Part shown: positions 5,623 through 12,829 of the stretch, piece by piece
How the letters are laid out: each line of letters opens with the position of its first letter
Numbering within the stretch: the stretch's first letter is position 1
Virus record (IMG/VR): IMGVR_UViG_3300025141_000471
Coordinates: 1-31,282 of that record
DNA length: 31,282 nucleotides
Reading direction: 5' to 3' (one strand)
Source: a virus
Translations under genes and position numbers: made by a program
Notes under the pieces: model-generated
Databases searched by the model: none
The model's input: the letters and a program-made list of their open reading frames with translations, nothing else
What the model was told of the DNA's origin: nothing

Positions 5623-6183
5623 ATGCCCAACTCCAGCCTAAAAACTACCGATCTAATACCCGATAAGAGAAATGCTCGTAAACGTACCGCACAATCCTCA
5701 CACCTAATCAAGGAATCTCTCAAACGTTACGGCACCGCTCGTTCTGTCGTCATCGACGAGAACAACATGTTAATAGCTGGTCACGGCACCGTTGAAGCTG
5801 CCAAGGCCCTGGGCATTGACAAGGTAAAAGTGATCGATGCCAAGGGCGATGAACTCATCGCTGTTCGTCGCTCCGGCTGGACCGATTCCGAAAAGGTAGG
5901 TGCCAACCTAGCCGATAACCGCTCCTCAGACTTATCTGAATGGGATGCGGAAATGCTAAATGACCTCGCCGCAGATCATGACATAAACCCTTGGTTTTCA
6001 GAAGATGACATCCTCGAACTCCTCGGAGAAACACCAGACTCAGACGATCTAGCAGATGATCAGTCTGATCAGTTAGAGGATAATTTCCAAATCCTAATAT
6101 CATTTGATTCAGAATTAGAGCAGTCCGCTGCGCTAGAAACTCTCATTAAACAAGGATTCTCATGCCGCGCCTTAAATTCCTAA
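5623..6183 (+). CDS. ParB/Srx-fold nuclease-domain protein
   Basis: The 186-residue product begins with the ParB N-terminal pattern: DLIPDKRNARKR, a helix HLIKESLKRYG, TARSVVIDENNMLIAGHGTVEAAKALGIDKVKVI, then ANLADNRSSDLSEWD. The I-x-x-G-H-G motif is the usual catalytic or nucleotide-binding loop, and the N-x-A-D-N-R segment is typical of phage members. An acidic linker leads to a small C-terminal module (FQILISFDSELEQSAALETLIKQGFSCRAL) that I know from phage ParB-domain proteins. In phages such genes often sit just before terminase or beside DNA-modifying enzymes. The stop overlaps the next gene by 22 bases, so the two are probably co-translated. Confidence 0.8.
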   Translation: MPNSSLKTTDLIPDKRNARKRTAQSSHLIKESLKRYGTARSVVIDENNMLIAGHGTVEAAKALGIDKVKVIDAKGDELIAVRRSGWTDSEKVGANLADNRSSDLSEWDAEMLNDLAADHDINPWFSEDDILELLGETPDSDDLADDQSDQLEDNFQILISFDSELEQSAALETLIKQGFSCRALNS

Positions 6184-7298
6184 GGGAATCATCCATCGAA
6201 CGTTCCCCACGGGTTATTCAGCTCGAAGGGCTTTTTGAACTTCCTCCCAGCCCCACAACTACCCTCCAATGGGATGTCAACATCCCTATCGATACCTTCG
6301 ATTGGAATATTGGCGTCATCGTCGGTCCTTCCGGTTGCGGTAAATCCACCCTCGCTCAAGAGCTATTTCCCGACGCTCTTTCCTCCTCCTACCACTGGGA
6401 CAAAAATAGATCCATCGTTGATAACTTCCCCAATAACCTCTCGATTAAAGAGATAACCTCTCTATTATCTTCCGTCGGGTTCTGCTCTCCTCCCTCCTGG
6501 TTACGGCCTTTCCACGTCCTATCCAATGGAGAACAATTCCGCGTCAACATCGCACGTGGCTTAGCTGAACATCCCGATATCCTCTGCTTTGATGAATTTA
6601 CTTCCGTAGTAGATAGACAAATCGCTAAAATAGGCTCAGCCGCTATCGCTAAAGCAGTAAGACGCCGTAATCAACAATTCGTCGCAATCTCTTGCCATTA
6701 CGATATCCTAGAATGGCTTCAACCTGATTGGGTATGGGATCCTTCCACCGCTAAATTTGCGCGAGATTGTCTTCAACGACCCCAAATCGCTCTCTCTGTT
6801 AAACCCGTACACCGCAACCTCTGGAATACTTTCTCCAAATATCATTATCTAAGCCATAATATCCATAAAGGTGCAAAATGTTTCGCCGCCTTCTACAACA
6901 ATCGCCCCGTAGCTTTCACTGCCGTCCTTCACCTCATGCATCCCACTGGCACCATGTGGAAAGAACATCGCACCGTTTGCCTCCCTGATTTTCAAGGCGT
7001 AGGTATCGGTAATAGCCTCTCTAATTACGTTGCCTCCGCTTTCCACGGCTTCCTCGGCAGAAATTACACCTCCGTTACTGCTAACCCCGCAATGGTTGCC
7101 TATCGCGCTAAATCCCCCCTCTGGAAAATGACCCGTAAACCTAAACTTAACCCTAACGCCAGAGCTAGAGGCAAAAAACCTGGACGCAATGGTGCTCAAG
7201 TCCTTCGTAAATCTTTCACAACTGACAGACTTACCGCTTCCTTTAAATATGTCGGCCCTAAAAATTCCGACGCTACTCTCTCTTTAGGATTGAATTAA
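6162..7298 (+). CDS. ABC ATPase fused to a GNAT domain (candidate DNA-modification protein)
   Basis: A 378-residue two-domain protein. Residues 1 to about 205 are an ABC-type ATPase: Walker A GPSGCGKST (55-63), signature-like LSNGEQ (120-125), Walker B ILCFDEF (140-146) and H-loop His 179. There is no transmembrane segment, so it is not a transporter. Residues from about 215 form a GNAT-like domain: RNLWNTFSKYHYLS, AAFYNNRPVAFTAVL, and a pyrophosphate-type loop QGVGIG (278-283), ending with ASFKYVGP. ABC-GNAT fusions next to ParB are known in phages. The Mu DNA-modifying protein Mom is also a GNAT-fold enzyme, so DNA base modification is a reasonable inference but not shown. Start choice is supported by AAGGA seven bases upstream. 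Confidence 0.75.
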   Translation: MPRLKFLRESSIERSPRVIQLEGLFELPPSPTTTLQWDVNIPIDTFDWNIGVIVGPSGCGKSTLAQELFPDALSSSYHWDKNRSIVDNFPNNLSIKEITSLLSSVGFCSPPSWLRPFHVLSNGEQFRVNIARGLAEHPDILCFDEFTSVVDRQIAKIGSAAIAKAVRRRNQQFVAISCHYDILEWLQPDWVWDPSTAKFARDCLQRPQIALSVKPVHRNLWNTFSKYHYLSHNIHKGAKCFAAFYNNRPVAFTAVLHLMHPTGTMWKEHRTVCLPDFQGVGIGNSLSNYVASAFHGFLGRNYTSVTANPAMVAYRAKSPLWKMTRKPKLNPNARARGKKPGRNGAQVLRKSFTTDRLTASFKYVGPKNSDATLSLGLN

Positions 7299-7299
7299 A

Positions 7300-7623
7300 A
7301 TGCCCGCTTCTGAAGACTATCAAGCCGAAGTTGAACAAAGAGTTAATCGCGTCGCCAGGCTCATAGCCAATGGTGGTAGGCGATCTGACGTACTCCAAAT
7401 GTGCGCGGAAAAATGGGGACTAAAAGATCGCCAGGCTGATCTCTATCTCGAACGGGCACGTAAGAAGTTAAAAGCTGATTTTGAAATTGATCGGCCACAA
7501 ATGCTTGCGGATTTATTAGCCCAACTGTCTACCATACAAATGGAGGCCCGGCGTTCTGGCAATCTCAACATTGCCTTAGGAGCTGTTAATACGGCAGCCA
7601 AACTCACCCAGCTTTGTTCCTGA
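7300..7623 (+). CDS. terS: Terminase small subunit
   Basis: A 107-residue helical protein. The N-terminal part (VARLIANGGRRSDVLQMCAEKWGLKDRQADLYLERARKKL) has the helix-turn-helix layout of DNA-recognising TerS proteins, and the rest (QMLADLLAQLSTIQMEARRSGNLNIALGAVNTAAKLTQL) is the oligomerisation region. TerS binds the packaging site and regulates the large subunit. It starts one base after the ABC-GNAT stop and lies about 190 bases ahead of TerL, with one small gene between. Position and fold both support the call. Confidence 0.75.
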   Translation: MPASEDYQAEVEQRVNRVARLIANGGRRSDVLQMCAEKWGLKDRQADLYLERARKKLKADFEIDRPQMLADLLAQLSTIQMEARRSGNLNIALGAVNTAAKLTQLCS

Positions 7624-7820
7624 TGCCACTTGAATTACGATCTGTCGATGACGGCCATATGTATGAAGTATGCCTAGAGGAAGGAGGAGTTAGGAAATGT
7701 ACGTTTGTCTCAAGTATGCATTTAGTGGATTCTAAAGAAAAGCAACTTAGGGCCGCAATTCGTAGAGAATCCTTTAACGCCTTAATTGAGAATGCCGCTA
7801 GTAATTGTCCTCCTTTATGA
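7623..7820 (+). CDS. Small hypothetical protein between TerS and TerL (65 aa)
   Basis: The start at 7623 overlaps the TerS stop as TGATG; a slightly longer frame from 7614 is possible. The product reads MPLELRSVDDGHMYEVCLEEGG, then a beta-rich CTFVSSMH and a helical KEKQLRAAIRRESFNALIENAAS. No family was recognised. Its TGA overlaps the TerL ATG (ATGA), so it is coupled on both sides. It may be a packaging accessory, but only its position suggests that. Confidence 0.6.
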   Translation: MPLELRSVDDGHMYEVCLEEGGVRKCTFVSSMHLVDSKEKQLRAAIRRESFNALIENAASNCPPL

Positions 7821-9181
7821 GTATCCTAAATCTGTGTAATGCTGGCTCAGTCTTAGAGAAACCTGTTCCTTCTATCGGTGAAAATAATCCCGTCGCCGAA
7901 CAGACATTGCGCGAACAAATTCTAAAAGATTGTTTACCAGCGCAGAGGGAATTTCTCGAAGATGAAGAACATAGAATGCTTTCTTACATTGGAGGATTTG
8001 GCTCGGGGAAGTCCTGGGCCTTGGCAGCAAAACTAATCTTCCTTGGTCTAAGGAACCCTGGAACCACAATGATGGCCTGTGAGCCAACATTTGTCATGGT
8101 TAGACAGGTATTAATGCCAGCTTTGGATAACGCCTTTGATCAGTGGAACATTGAATACAGTTTCAGAGCCAGTCCAACGCCTGAATATACGTTGATGCTA
8201 CCCACCGGGCAGGTCAACATCCTTTGTATGTCTGCAGAGAATTACCAGCGAATTCGTGGTCAGAACATTTCCGCTGCGGTATGGGATGAAGCGGATACAT
8301 CACCAGTAGAAACAGCGCAAAAGGCTAGTGAGATGTTATTGGCAAGGATGCGGGCCGGTGAGTTTAACCAACTTGCTATTGCATCCACACCTGAAGGATA
8401 CAAATTTTGCTTCAGATCCTTCGTTGAAAACGATGGCCCTGATAAGCGGTTGATTCGCGTTCAAACGCAGGATAACCCTTACCTGCCTGAGGATTTTATA
8501 CCGAGCCTTGAAAGGAATTACCCTAAACAATTAATTGCAGCTTATCTCCGAGGAGAATTTACTAACCTCGCAAGTTGTGCGTTATATCCTGAATTTGATC
8601 GGAGTCAGCATTACACTGATGCTGTTGCCACAAATACCGACACTGTTCACATCGGGATTGATCTCAATGTTGGATGTTGTTTAACACAACATATGATCCG
8701 GCGCGGTGATGAGTTTCACTTTTTCAATGAAGCTGTGTTCAGAGATACGCAGCAGATAGCTGTAGGTTTAAAAGAAATGTATCCTGAACATTTCCGCCGT
8801 GGTCAGCTGGTCTTAATTCCTGATGCAGCATCAAGGCAACGGTCTACAGCTGCGGCCCAGGAATCCGATTTGGGGATCTTAAAGCGGGAAGGACATCAGG
8901 TCAAAGTTCAGACCACCAATCCTTTGATCGCTGATAGGATTAATGCCGTCAATAGTTTGATAGAACAAGGACGGCTTCGTGTCAGTAACAAGTGTACGAA
9001 CCTGATCAGAACATTGGAACAGCATTCGTATGATGATTCTGGGCGACCTTTAAAAGGAGGAACTGGTGTCGAAGATCTGAGCCATGCAGGCGACGCGATG
9101 GGATATGCGATTTATAGATATGCAGCAATTAGGAGCTATAAAGTAGGATCGGGCAAAAGCCGTATGGCTTCAATTTATTAA
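7817..9181 (+). CDS. terL: Terminase large subunit
   Basis: The ATP-driven DNA packaging motor and headful or site-specific nuclease. Start taken as ATG 7817, which overlaps the upstream TGA; a TTG at 7805 is less likely. The 454-residue product has Walker A GGFGSGKS (59-66), Walker B AAVWDEAD (153-160, with Asp157 and Glu158), coupling motif AIASTPEG (187-194), and the RNase H-like nuclease acidic residues in IGIDLNVG (Asp282), IPDAASRQRS (Asp336) and HAGDAMGY (Asp426). Length and motif order are normal for the terminase family, and both domains look intact. Confidence 0.95.
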   Translation: MSILNLCNAGSVLEKPVPSIGENNPVAEQTLREQILKDCLPAQREFLEDEEHRMLSYIGGFGSGKSWALAAKLIFLGLRNPGTTMMACEPTFVMVRQVLMPALDNAFDQWNIEYSFRASPTPEYTLMLPTGQVNILCMSAENYQRIRGQNISAAVWDEADTSPVETAQKASEMLLARMRAGEFNQLAIASTPEGYKFCFRSFVENDGPDKRLIRVQTQDNPYLPEDFIPSLERNYPKQLIAAYLRGEFTNLASCALYPEFDRSQHYTDAVATNTDTVHIGIDLNVGCCLTQHMIRRGDEFHFFNEAVFRDTQQIAVGLKEMYPEHFRRGQLVLIPDAASRQRSTAAAQESDLGILKREGHQVKVQTTNPLIADRINAVNSLIEQGRLRVSNKCTNLIRTLEQHSYDDSGRPLKGGTGVEDLSHAGDAMGYAIYRYAAIRSYKVGSGKSRMASIY

Positions 9182-9205
9182 CGGCTTATTTCTCATCTAT
9201 CTCTC

Positions 9206-9394
9206 ATGTCGAACGCAGAACGATTCACTTACATGCTCGACGATATTATTGCCGAACAGGCACAAATGCGTCATAACGAGCGTGAAATGTTCCAGAGAAT
9301 TAACGTCTTAGAACAACGGATGGCACAGGTGGTTGTTATCGCTATATTAAGCTCACTTTGTTTGCCGATAGTTGTTGAGAGTTTACTTCGTTAA
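9206..9394 (+). CDS. Small membrane protein with coiled coil, XhlA-like
   Basis: A 62-residue protein. An N-terminal charged helix (ERFTYMLDDIIAEQAQMRHNEREMFQ) continues as a coiled coil (INVLEQRMAQ), followed by a single C-terminal membrane segment (VVVIAILSSLCLPIVVESLL). This layout is that of XhlA-type proteins and some small phage holin partners, which help lysis. Function by analogy only: no lysin gene was seen next to it. It lies between TerL and a small soluble protein, with a 24-base gap from TerL. Confidence 0.6.
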   Translation: MSNAERFTYMLDDIIAEQAQMRHNEREMFQRINVLEQRMAQVVVIAILSSLCLPIVVESLLR

Positions 9395-9706
9395 ATGTCA
9401 CCTAAACAAATGAACGGTCGTATCCCCATCCTTCCTACCGTACACATATCCAAGCCGCCAACAATAAAATCGTTGGAGAGTATAAGGCTGCCGGGTTATG
9501 ATGAAATTAGCCAAGTTATTGAGATGGCAAAAGATTCAACCCAAGGATTAGATGCTGCAAGAAGGATCTTAACCCAGTTAGCACATAAGGCATTAAAAAT
9601 ACCAGCAGCTGGAGAGTATTATAAACTTTACCAACTTGCACTAGAGGATATCGGCGAAACGTTTGATCACATTCACGAATCGCGAGAACTTTCTGAACGC
9701 GTTTGA
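9395..9706 (+). CDS. Hypothetical protein (103 aa)
   Basis: Begins at the ATG just after the preceding stop. A basic N-terminus (MSPKQMNGRIPILPTVHISKPP) precedes three amphipathic helices (YDEISQVIEMAKDS, GLDAARRILTQLAHKALK, GEYYKLYQLALEDIGETFDHIHES). No family was recognised. The adjacent small membrane protein starts its unit, so a role in lysis timing or head assembly is conceivable but unsupported. The region after the stop holds a separate promoter. Confidence 0.6.
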   Translation: MSPKQMNGRIPILPTVHISKPPTIKSLESIRLPGYDEISQVIEMAKDSTQGLDAARRILTQLAHKALKIPAAGEYYKLYQLALEDIGETFDHIHESRELSERV

Positions 9707-9750
9707 CGTAAATGTCACCTGGATAGCTGAACCCCCGCGCCGCGCAAACG

Positions 9751-9786
9751 TCGATTTAATGATATTATAGTTAGGTCGGAAACGAC
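9751..9786 (+). promoter_or_regulatory. Extended -10 promoter with start-site hairpin (copy B of the repeated element)
   Basis: The 19-mer TCGATTTAATGATATTATA (9751-9769) is identical to the minus-strand copy at 3374-3356. Five bases later a perfect dyad GTCG-GAAA-CGAC (9775-9786) follows; its loop is a GNRA tetraloop. TGA-TATTAT is an extended -10, and the predicted start falls at the first base of the dyad, so the RNA would begin with a small hairpin. In copy A the loop differs but the stem pairing and spacing are kept. Confidence 0.6.
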
Positions 9787-9978
9787 GCGTTCCCAATTCC
9801 CAGTATTCAGATTGGAGATGATCCAACGGCCTGGGTGGATAACCGGATTCGCGAGACGCTCCGGCGCAGAACTCGAAAATTAATTCCCGCAACGACACAG
9901 ATTTTCAGGGGGCTTTAATGTCCCGCTTGAGCCTGGAACCGATGGCTCGCGGGGCAAATTATTTCCGCCCTCTAAATC
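9775..9978 (+). other. Leader or untranslated region with no confident gene; possible small RNA
   Basis: About 200 bases between the repeated promoter and the membrane-protein gene. One frame is open from 9775 to a TAA at 9916-9918 and reads protein-like (DDPTAWVDNRIRETLRRR and on), but it has no ATG and only a late GTG. A second short frame starts at ATG 9918 (TAATG overlap with the first) and runs to 10028, overlapping the next gene. Either this is a degraded or unusually started small gene pair, or an RNA leader. I cannot decide from sequence alone. Confidence 0.35.
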
Positions 9979-10467
9979 ATGTTTACTGCACTCACTCCTT
10001 TAGTAGCAGGCATCGAGCTTGTTACTGAATTACTATCCGTCGCTGTTCTTCTGATGGCGCTGGATAAGTTGGCAACAGCAATCCGTTGGACTTACGCCGC
10101 TGGCAAGTTCACCGGGCGCCTCTGGTTCATATACGGCCTACCGTTATTTCTCCTAATCGCTGATGGTATTAGTTCCATTTGGTCCCGTATCGATTGGGTA
10201 GAAGTAGCAACCGAGGTTCGAGAGATCGCTGTCGTAACAACGACTTCAGCCATTACCATCGCGACGTTAATCCGCGATTGGCATGCTAAATGGATCGGCA
10301 CCGTTGATTGGTCGCTTCCAACTCCACCAGCGCCACCAGCAATTAATCCATTGCTCGATATCGCTCTTTCCATGGAACAGTTCACCTGCAAAGAGATCCG
10401 TAATCAATTCGGTCTTAAGCAAAAAGCTCGTAAGTCCAAGCTGATCGCGATCGCGATGGCTGGCTAA
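9979..10467 (+). CDS. Membrane protein with C-terminal SAP/Rho-N-like helix-turn-helix
   Basis: A 162-residue protein. Two or three hydrophobic stretches are visible: ALTPLVAGIELVTELLSVAVLLMA, then LWFIYGLPLFLLIADGI, then a weaker IAVVTTTSAITIATLI. A Pro-rich linker (PTPPAPPAINP) leads to a soluble C-terminus (SMEQFTCKEIRNQFGLKQKARKSKLIAIA). This tail has the two-helix T-x-x-E-L/I-R...K-S-K-L-I-x-x pattern seen in SAP or Rho N-terminal-like modules. I do not know the family. It follows its own promoter element and lies beside the NblA-like gene, so it may belong to a separately expressed host-takeover island within the late block. Confidence 0.6.
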   Translation: MFTALTPLVAGIELVTELLSVAVLLMALDKLATAIRWTYAAGKFTGRLWFIYGLPLFLLIADGISSIWSRIDWVEVATEVREIAVVTTTSAITIATLIRDWHAKWIGTVDWSLPTPPAPPAINPLLDIALSMEQFTCKEIRNQFGLKQKARKSKLIAIAMAG

Positions 10468-10490
10468 TTTACCTACCCCCTGAAAATCCC

Positions 10491-10661
10491 TTACCGCCTT
10501 CCGTTAATCATGGATTCATATACCTTTTGTTGATGCAATATGGTGGCATGCATTCTTATGGCTAACCGTCTTAACTCCTTCGCGTCTTCAATCTTGGCGA
10601 CCAATCTCTCAAAAACCGCCAAATTGAACTCTGACGCCAAGCGGTAACGGTCAGCCTGCAT
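10491..10661 (-). CDS. nblA: NblA-like phycobilisome degradation protein
   Basis: The 56-residue product from ATG 10659-10661 fits NblA length. It carries the family pattern E-F-x-L-x-x-F-x-x-x-V (ASEFNLAVFERLVAKI), a leucine-rich second helix (ELRRLAIRMHATIL), Q near the start of the last segment, and a final Y-x-x-x-I (KVYESMI). In cyanobacteria NblA binds phycobilisomes and Clp protease adaptors to trigger antenna degradation, and several freshwater cyanophages carry it, presumably to feed amino acids or alter light harvesting during infection. An in-frame upstream ATG at 10688 would add nine residues; no good Shine-Dalgarno sits before either. The gene opposes its neighbours, lying between a membrane protein and the portal, so it must have its own promoter. 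Confidence 0.62.
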   Translation of the reverse strand: MQADRYRLASEFNLAVFERLVAKIEDAKELRRLAIRMHATILHQQKVYESMINGRR

Positions 10662-10708
10662 TGTGCGGCATCCATGCTCCTTTCTCATTTACCATAGTCA
10701 TTGCAGAA

Positions 10709-10714
10709 TAGAAT
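10709..10714 (+). promoter_or_regulatory. TAGAAT -10-like box before the portal gene
   Basis: ATAGAATG here lies 25 bases before the portal ATG. The same ATAGAAT string precedes the genes at 12602, 18728 and 22449 at 20-27 bases, without a clear -35. This recurrence suggests a late phage promoter class. Confidence 0.4.
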
Positions 10715-10739
10715 GACCTTTAAAGTTCACGCGCAATAA

Positions 10740-12383
10740 ATGACCAGCTCCTATTACGAAGATCAGAATTTGGTCCCATATCCGGTCCCTGGCGTTCTGG
10801 ATCTGCCTGAGTCGCAGTCCTCCTTGGAACCCGAAAACCTGGAATATGACGTTGTAGGAAACGATCCGGCATGGATTTCTGGTCCGGTATTGGAGATGAG
10901 CCGTGACTGGAACGCTATTGAAGCCGTTATAGGCGGTACGCAATATCTGCGTGACCATTATGAAATCCTGTTACCGCAAGAGCCGCGTGAGGATCCAGAG
11001 GCTCATTTGAGGCGGGTGTATCACGCCGTCATGTCTCCGTTTACCGTTCGTATTGCAGAGCAAGCGGCATCCCTCATTCTGCGTAAACAAATCCAGCTAA
11101 CCTCTCGCGAACAAGATGCTGAGGTGGATCCCTATTGGGAGGAATGGAAGGAGAACGTTGACGGCCTGGGGGCAGATTTAGATACCTATGCTCGCAGAGT
11201 CGTTATTAGCTCATTGCTTTTCGGTCATGCCGCTACTTTGGTTGATTATCCCAATGCTGGCGATATTCCGAACTTACAGGCTGAACGTGAACTAAACTTA
11301 CGTCCTTATTTCATCCATATTGATGCCAAACAAATCCTTGGATTTAGGCGGTTAAACGAGATATATCCTAGCCAACCAATCTCTCAAATTCGTATTAACG
11401 AGTTAGTCTCTGAAGCTGAGGGTGCTTTTGGTGATCGCATTCTGCGTCAAATCCGGGTATTAGAGAAAGGGAAGTATTGCATTTACCGTAGACGTTTCAA
11501 TAGCGATAATGGACGTCCATTAGATCGTAATAACACCGAAGAGGATTCAGGTGGGTGGGTAAGGTATGCCGAAGGTACAACCAGCCTGGATACAATCCCC
11601 CTCGCAATTACTTATTCAAACAAAATCGGTGAACTGATCAGCAAGCCACCGCTTCTGCCTATCGCGCATTTGAACATTCTTCATACCCAACGTAGTGCAG
11701 ATTTAAGCCATAGTCTTCACGTCGCCAGTCAGCCGGTATTGGTGCTGAAAGGCTGGACGGACACTGAAAGTACCATTGGTTTATCTGTTAACAAGGCCAT
11801 ATTGATTCCGCCTGATGGCGATGCGTTTTACGTTGAACCTGCTTCATCAGCATTCGAGGCGCAGCAGTCGTTTATTACGCAATTGGAAGAGCAGATGAGT
11901 AGCCTTGGTATTTCTACCTTGTTCTCCCAGAAAATGGGAAGCGAAACCGCAGCGAGTAAGAGATTAAGCCGTACCGATTCTGATTCATTATTGTCAATTG
12001 TTTCTAAGAATCTTGAATCCAGTCTCCAATTAGCGTTCGATTACGCGGCTGAATATGTTGGCATTGAAAGTCCTCTGGTTCAAATTAGTCGTGACTTTGA
12101 TCTGCAGCAGTTAGACGGTAATCAGACCAATTCTTACCTCCAAATGTGGATGAACGGTGCGATATCACAGGAACTTCTCCTGCAAATGCTCAAGGAGGGA
12201 GAGGTTCTGCCAAGTGTTGACATTAATGAAGAGATCGAAAAGGTCGAGAACGAAAAGGATCAAGCGATGGGCCTTTTACCGGAAGATTATTCGCCTGCTG
12301 AAGAAGATCGCAATATGGTTGATTCTGTTGGCGATGTAGAACGTCAACAGATGCGCAGGGAAATCAAGGAAAAATTACCTTAA
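10740..12383 (+). CDS. Portal protein (DUF4055-type)
   Basis: A 547-residue protein in the portal position after TerL. Features I associate with DUF4055-type portals: the N-terminal W-x-x-I-E-A-V-I-G-G-x-x-Y-L segment, LLPQEPREDPEAHLRRVYHAVMS, a Trp-rich YWEEWKENVDGLG followed by YARRVVISSLLFGHAATLVDYP, PYFIHIDAKQILGFR, and the C-terminal helical EQMSSLGISTLFSQ...ETAASKRLSR stem and clip region. Portals form the dodecameric DNA channel at one capsid vertex and dock terminase and connectors. The length is in the usual range. A TAGAAT box lies upstream and the minus-strand NblA-like gene diverges from its start. Confidence 0.85.
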   Translation: MTSSYYEDQNLVPYPVPGVLDLPESQSSLEPENLEYDVVGNDPAWISGPVLEMSRDWNAIEAVIGGTQYLRDHYEILLPQEPREDPEAHLRRVYHAVMSPFTVRIAEQAASLILRKQIQLTSREQDAEVDPYWEEWKENVDGLGADLDTYARRVVISSLLFGHAATLVDYPNAGDIPNLQAERELNLRPYFIHIDAKQILGFRRLNEIYPSQPISQIRINELVSEAEGAFGDRILRQIRVLEKGKYCIYRRRFNSDNGRPLDRNNTEEDSGGWVRYAEGTTSLDTIPLAITYSNKIGELISKPPLLPIAHLNILHTQRSADLSHSLHVASQPVLVLKGWTDTESTIGLSVNKAILIPPDGDAFYVEPASSAFEAQQSFITQLEEQMSSLGISTLFSQKMGSETAASKRLSRTDSDSLLSIVSKNLESSLQLAFDYAAEYVGIESPLVQISRDFDLQQLDGNQTNSYLQMWMNGAISQELLLQMLKEGEVLPSVDINEEIEKVENEKDQAMGLLPEDYSPAEEDRNMVDSVGDVERQQMRREIKEKLP

Positions 12384-12422
12384 ATAAACTTGCGCTAATT
12401 TATTAGCAGTTCTCTGTTTGCT

Positions 12423-12572
12423 ATGGACATCCTTTCAAACCCCGTTTTCTGGATCGTGGTAACTGCTGCGTCAGAAATTATCGGCATGAACCCCAAATGG
12501 AAGAGTAATTCAGTTCTTCAGATGGCGCTTGGTTTGCTGATGAGGCTAAAACCAAAAAATCTGCCCAAATAG
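12423..12572 (+). CDS. Small membrane-associated protein (49 aa)
   Basis: Read by eye from ATG 12423 to TAG 12572. The product starts MDILSNPVFWIVVTAASEIIG, then MNPKWKSNSVLQMALGLLMRL and a basic end (KPKNLPK). Two hydrophobic helices with a W-x-x-N-S-V turn look like a short hairpin membrane protein. I recall similar small proteins in cyanophages, but know of no function. Holin-like activity is possible. Its stop TAG is part of the TAGAAT box used by the next gene. Confidence 0.6.
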   Translation: MDILSNPVFWIVVTAASEIIGMNPKWKSNSVLQMALGLLMRLKPKNLPK

Positions 12573-12575
12573 AAT
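12570..12575 (+). promoter_or_regulatory. TAGAAT -10-like box
   Basis: Overlaps the stop codon of the 49-residue gene and lies 26 bases before the ATG at 12602. It has the same ATAGAATG core as the boxes at 10709 and 18702. Confidence 0.3.
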
Positions 12576-12601
12576 GCAAGGGATCATTCTCCTTTTGACC
12601 A

Positions 12602-12790
12602 ATGGCTGCTCGCAAGAAACAAGGCTATAACTCACGCCTGGACGAATCCCTCGGGGCTCGTAACGGTAAAAAGAGCCAAAGCCTCAAATCTCGAAGGGAT
12701 GAGAGCAAAGGTACGGAGAAGGCTGCCGGAAAGAGATCCTATTCCGGCAATAAATCCAGTGCTCAGGGCAGCCGTAAGAAGAAAAAGTAA
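12602..12790 (+). CDS. Small lysine-rich protein (62 aa)
   Basis: Highly basic: begins MAARKKQGYNSRLDESLGARNG and continues with SLKSRRDESKGTEKAAGKRS, ending with SRKKKK. The N-terminal Y-N-S-R-L-D-E-S-L-G-x-R-N-G segment resembles a short conserved motif I know from small cyanophage proteins encoded near head genes. It may bind DNA inside the capsid or act as a morphogenesis helper; neither is shown. Confidence 0.65.
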   Translation: MAARKKQGYNSRLDESLGARNGKKSQSLKSRRDESKGTEKAAGKRSYSGNKSSAQGSRKKKK

Positions 12791-12829
12791 CCCGGTTAAA
12801 CTGGCAGTACCTGTTCCTTTCAACTTCCA

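Noticed and set aside
7805-7816. TTG start for TerL
   Set aside because: The ATG at 7817 overlaps the upstream stop as ATGA, like most junctions here, and loses no motif.
9641-9898. Minus-strand frame of 85 codons over the leader region
   Set aside because: It overlaps the end of a real plus-strand gene and the repeated promoter, and no domain or start signal supports it.
9710-9978. Possible tRNA gene in the GC-rich gap
   Set aside because: No acceptor stem or T-loop consensus could be fitted.
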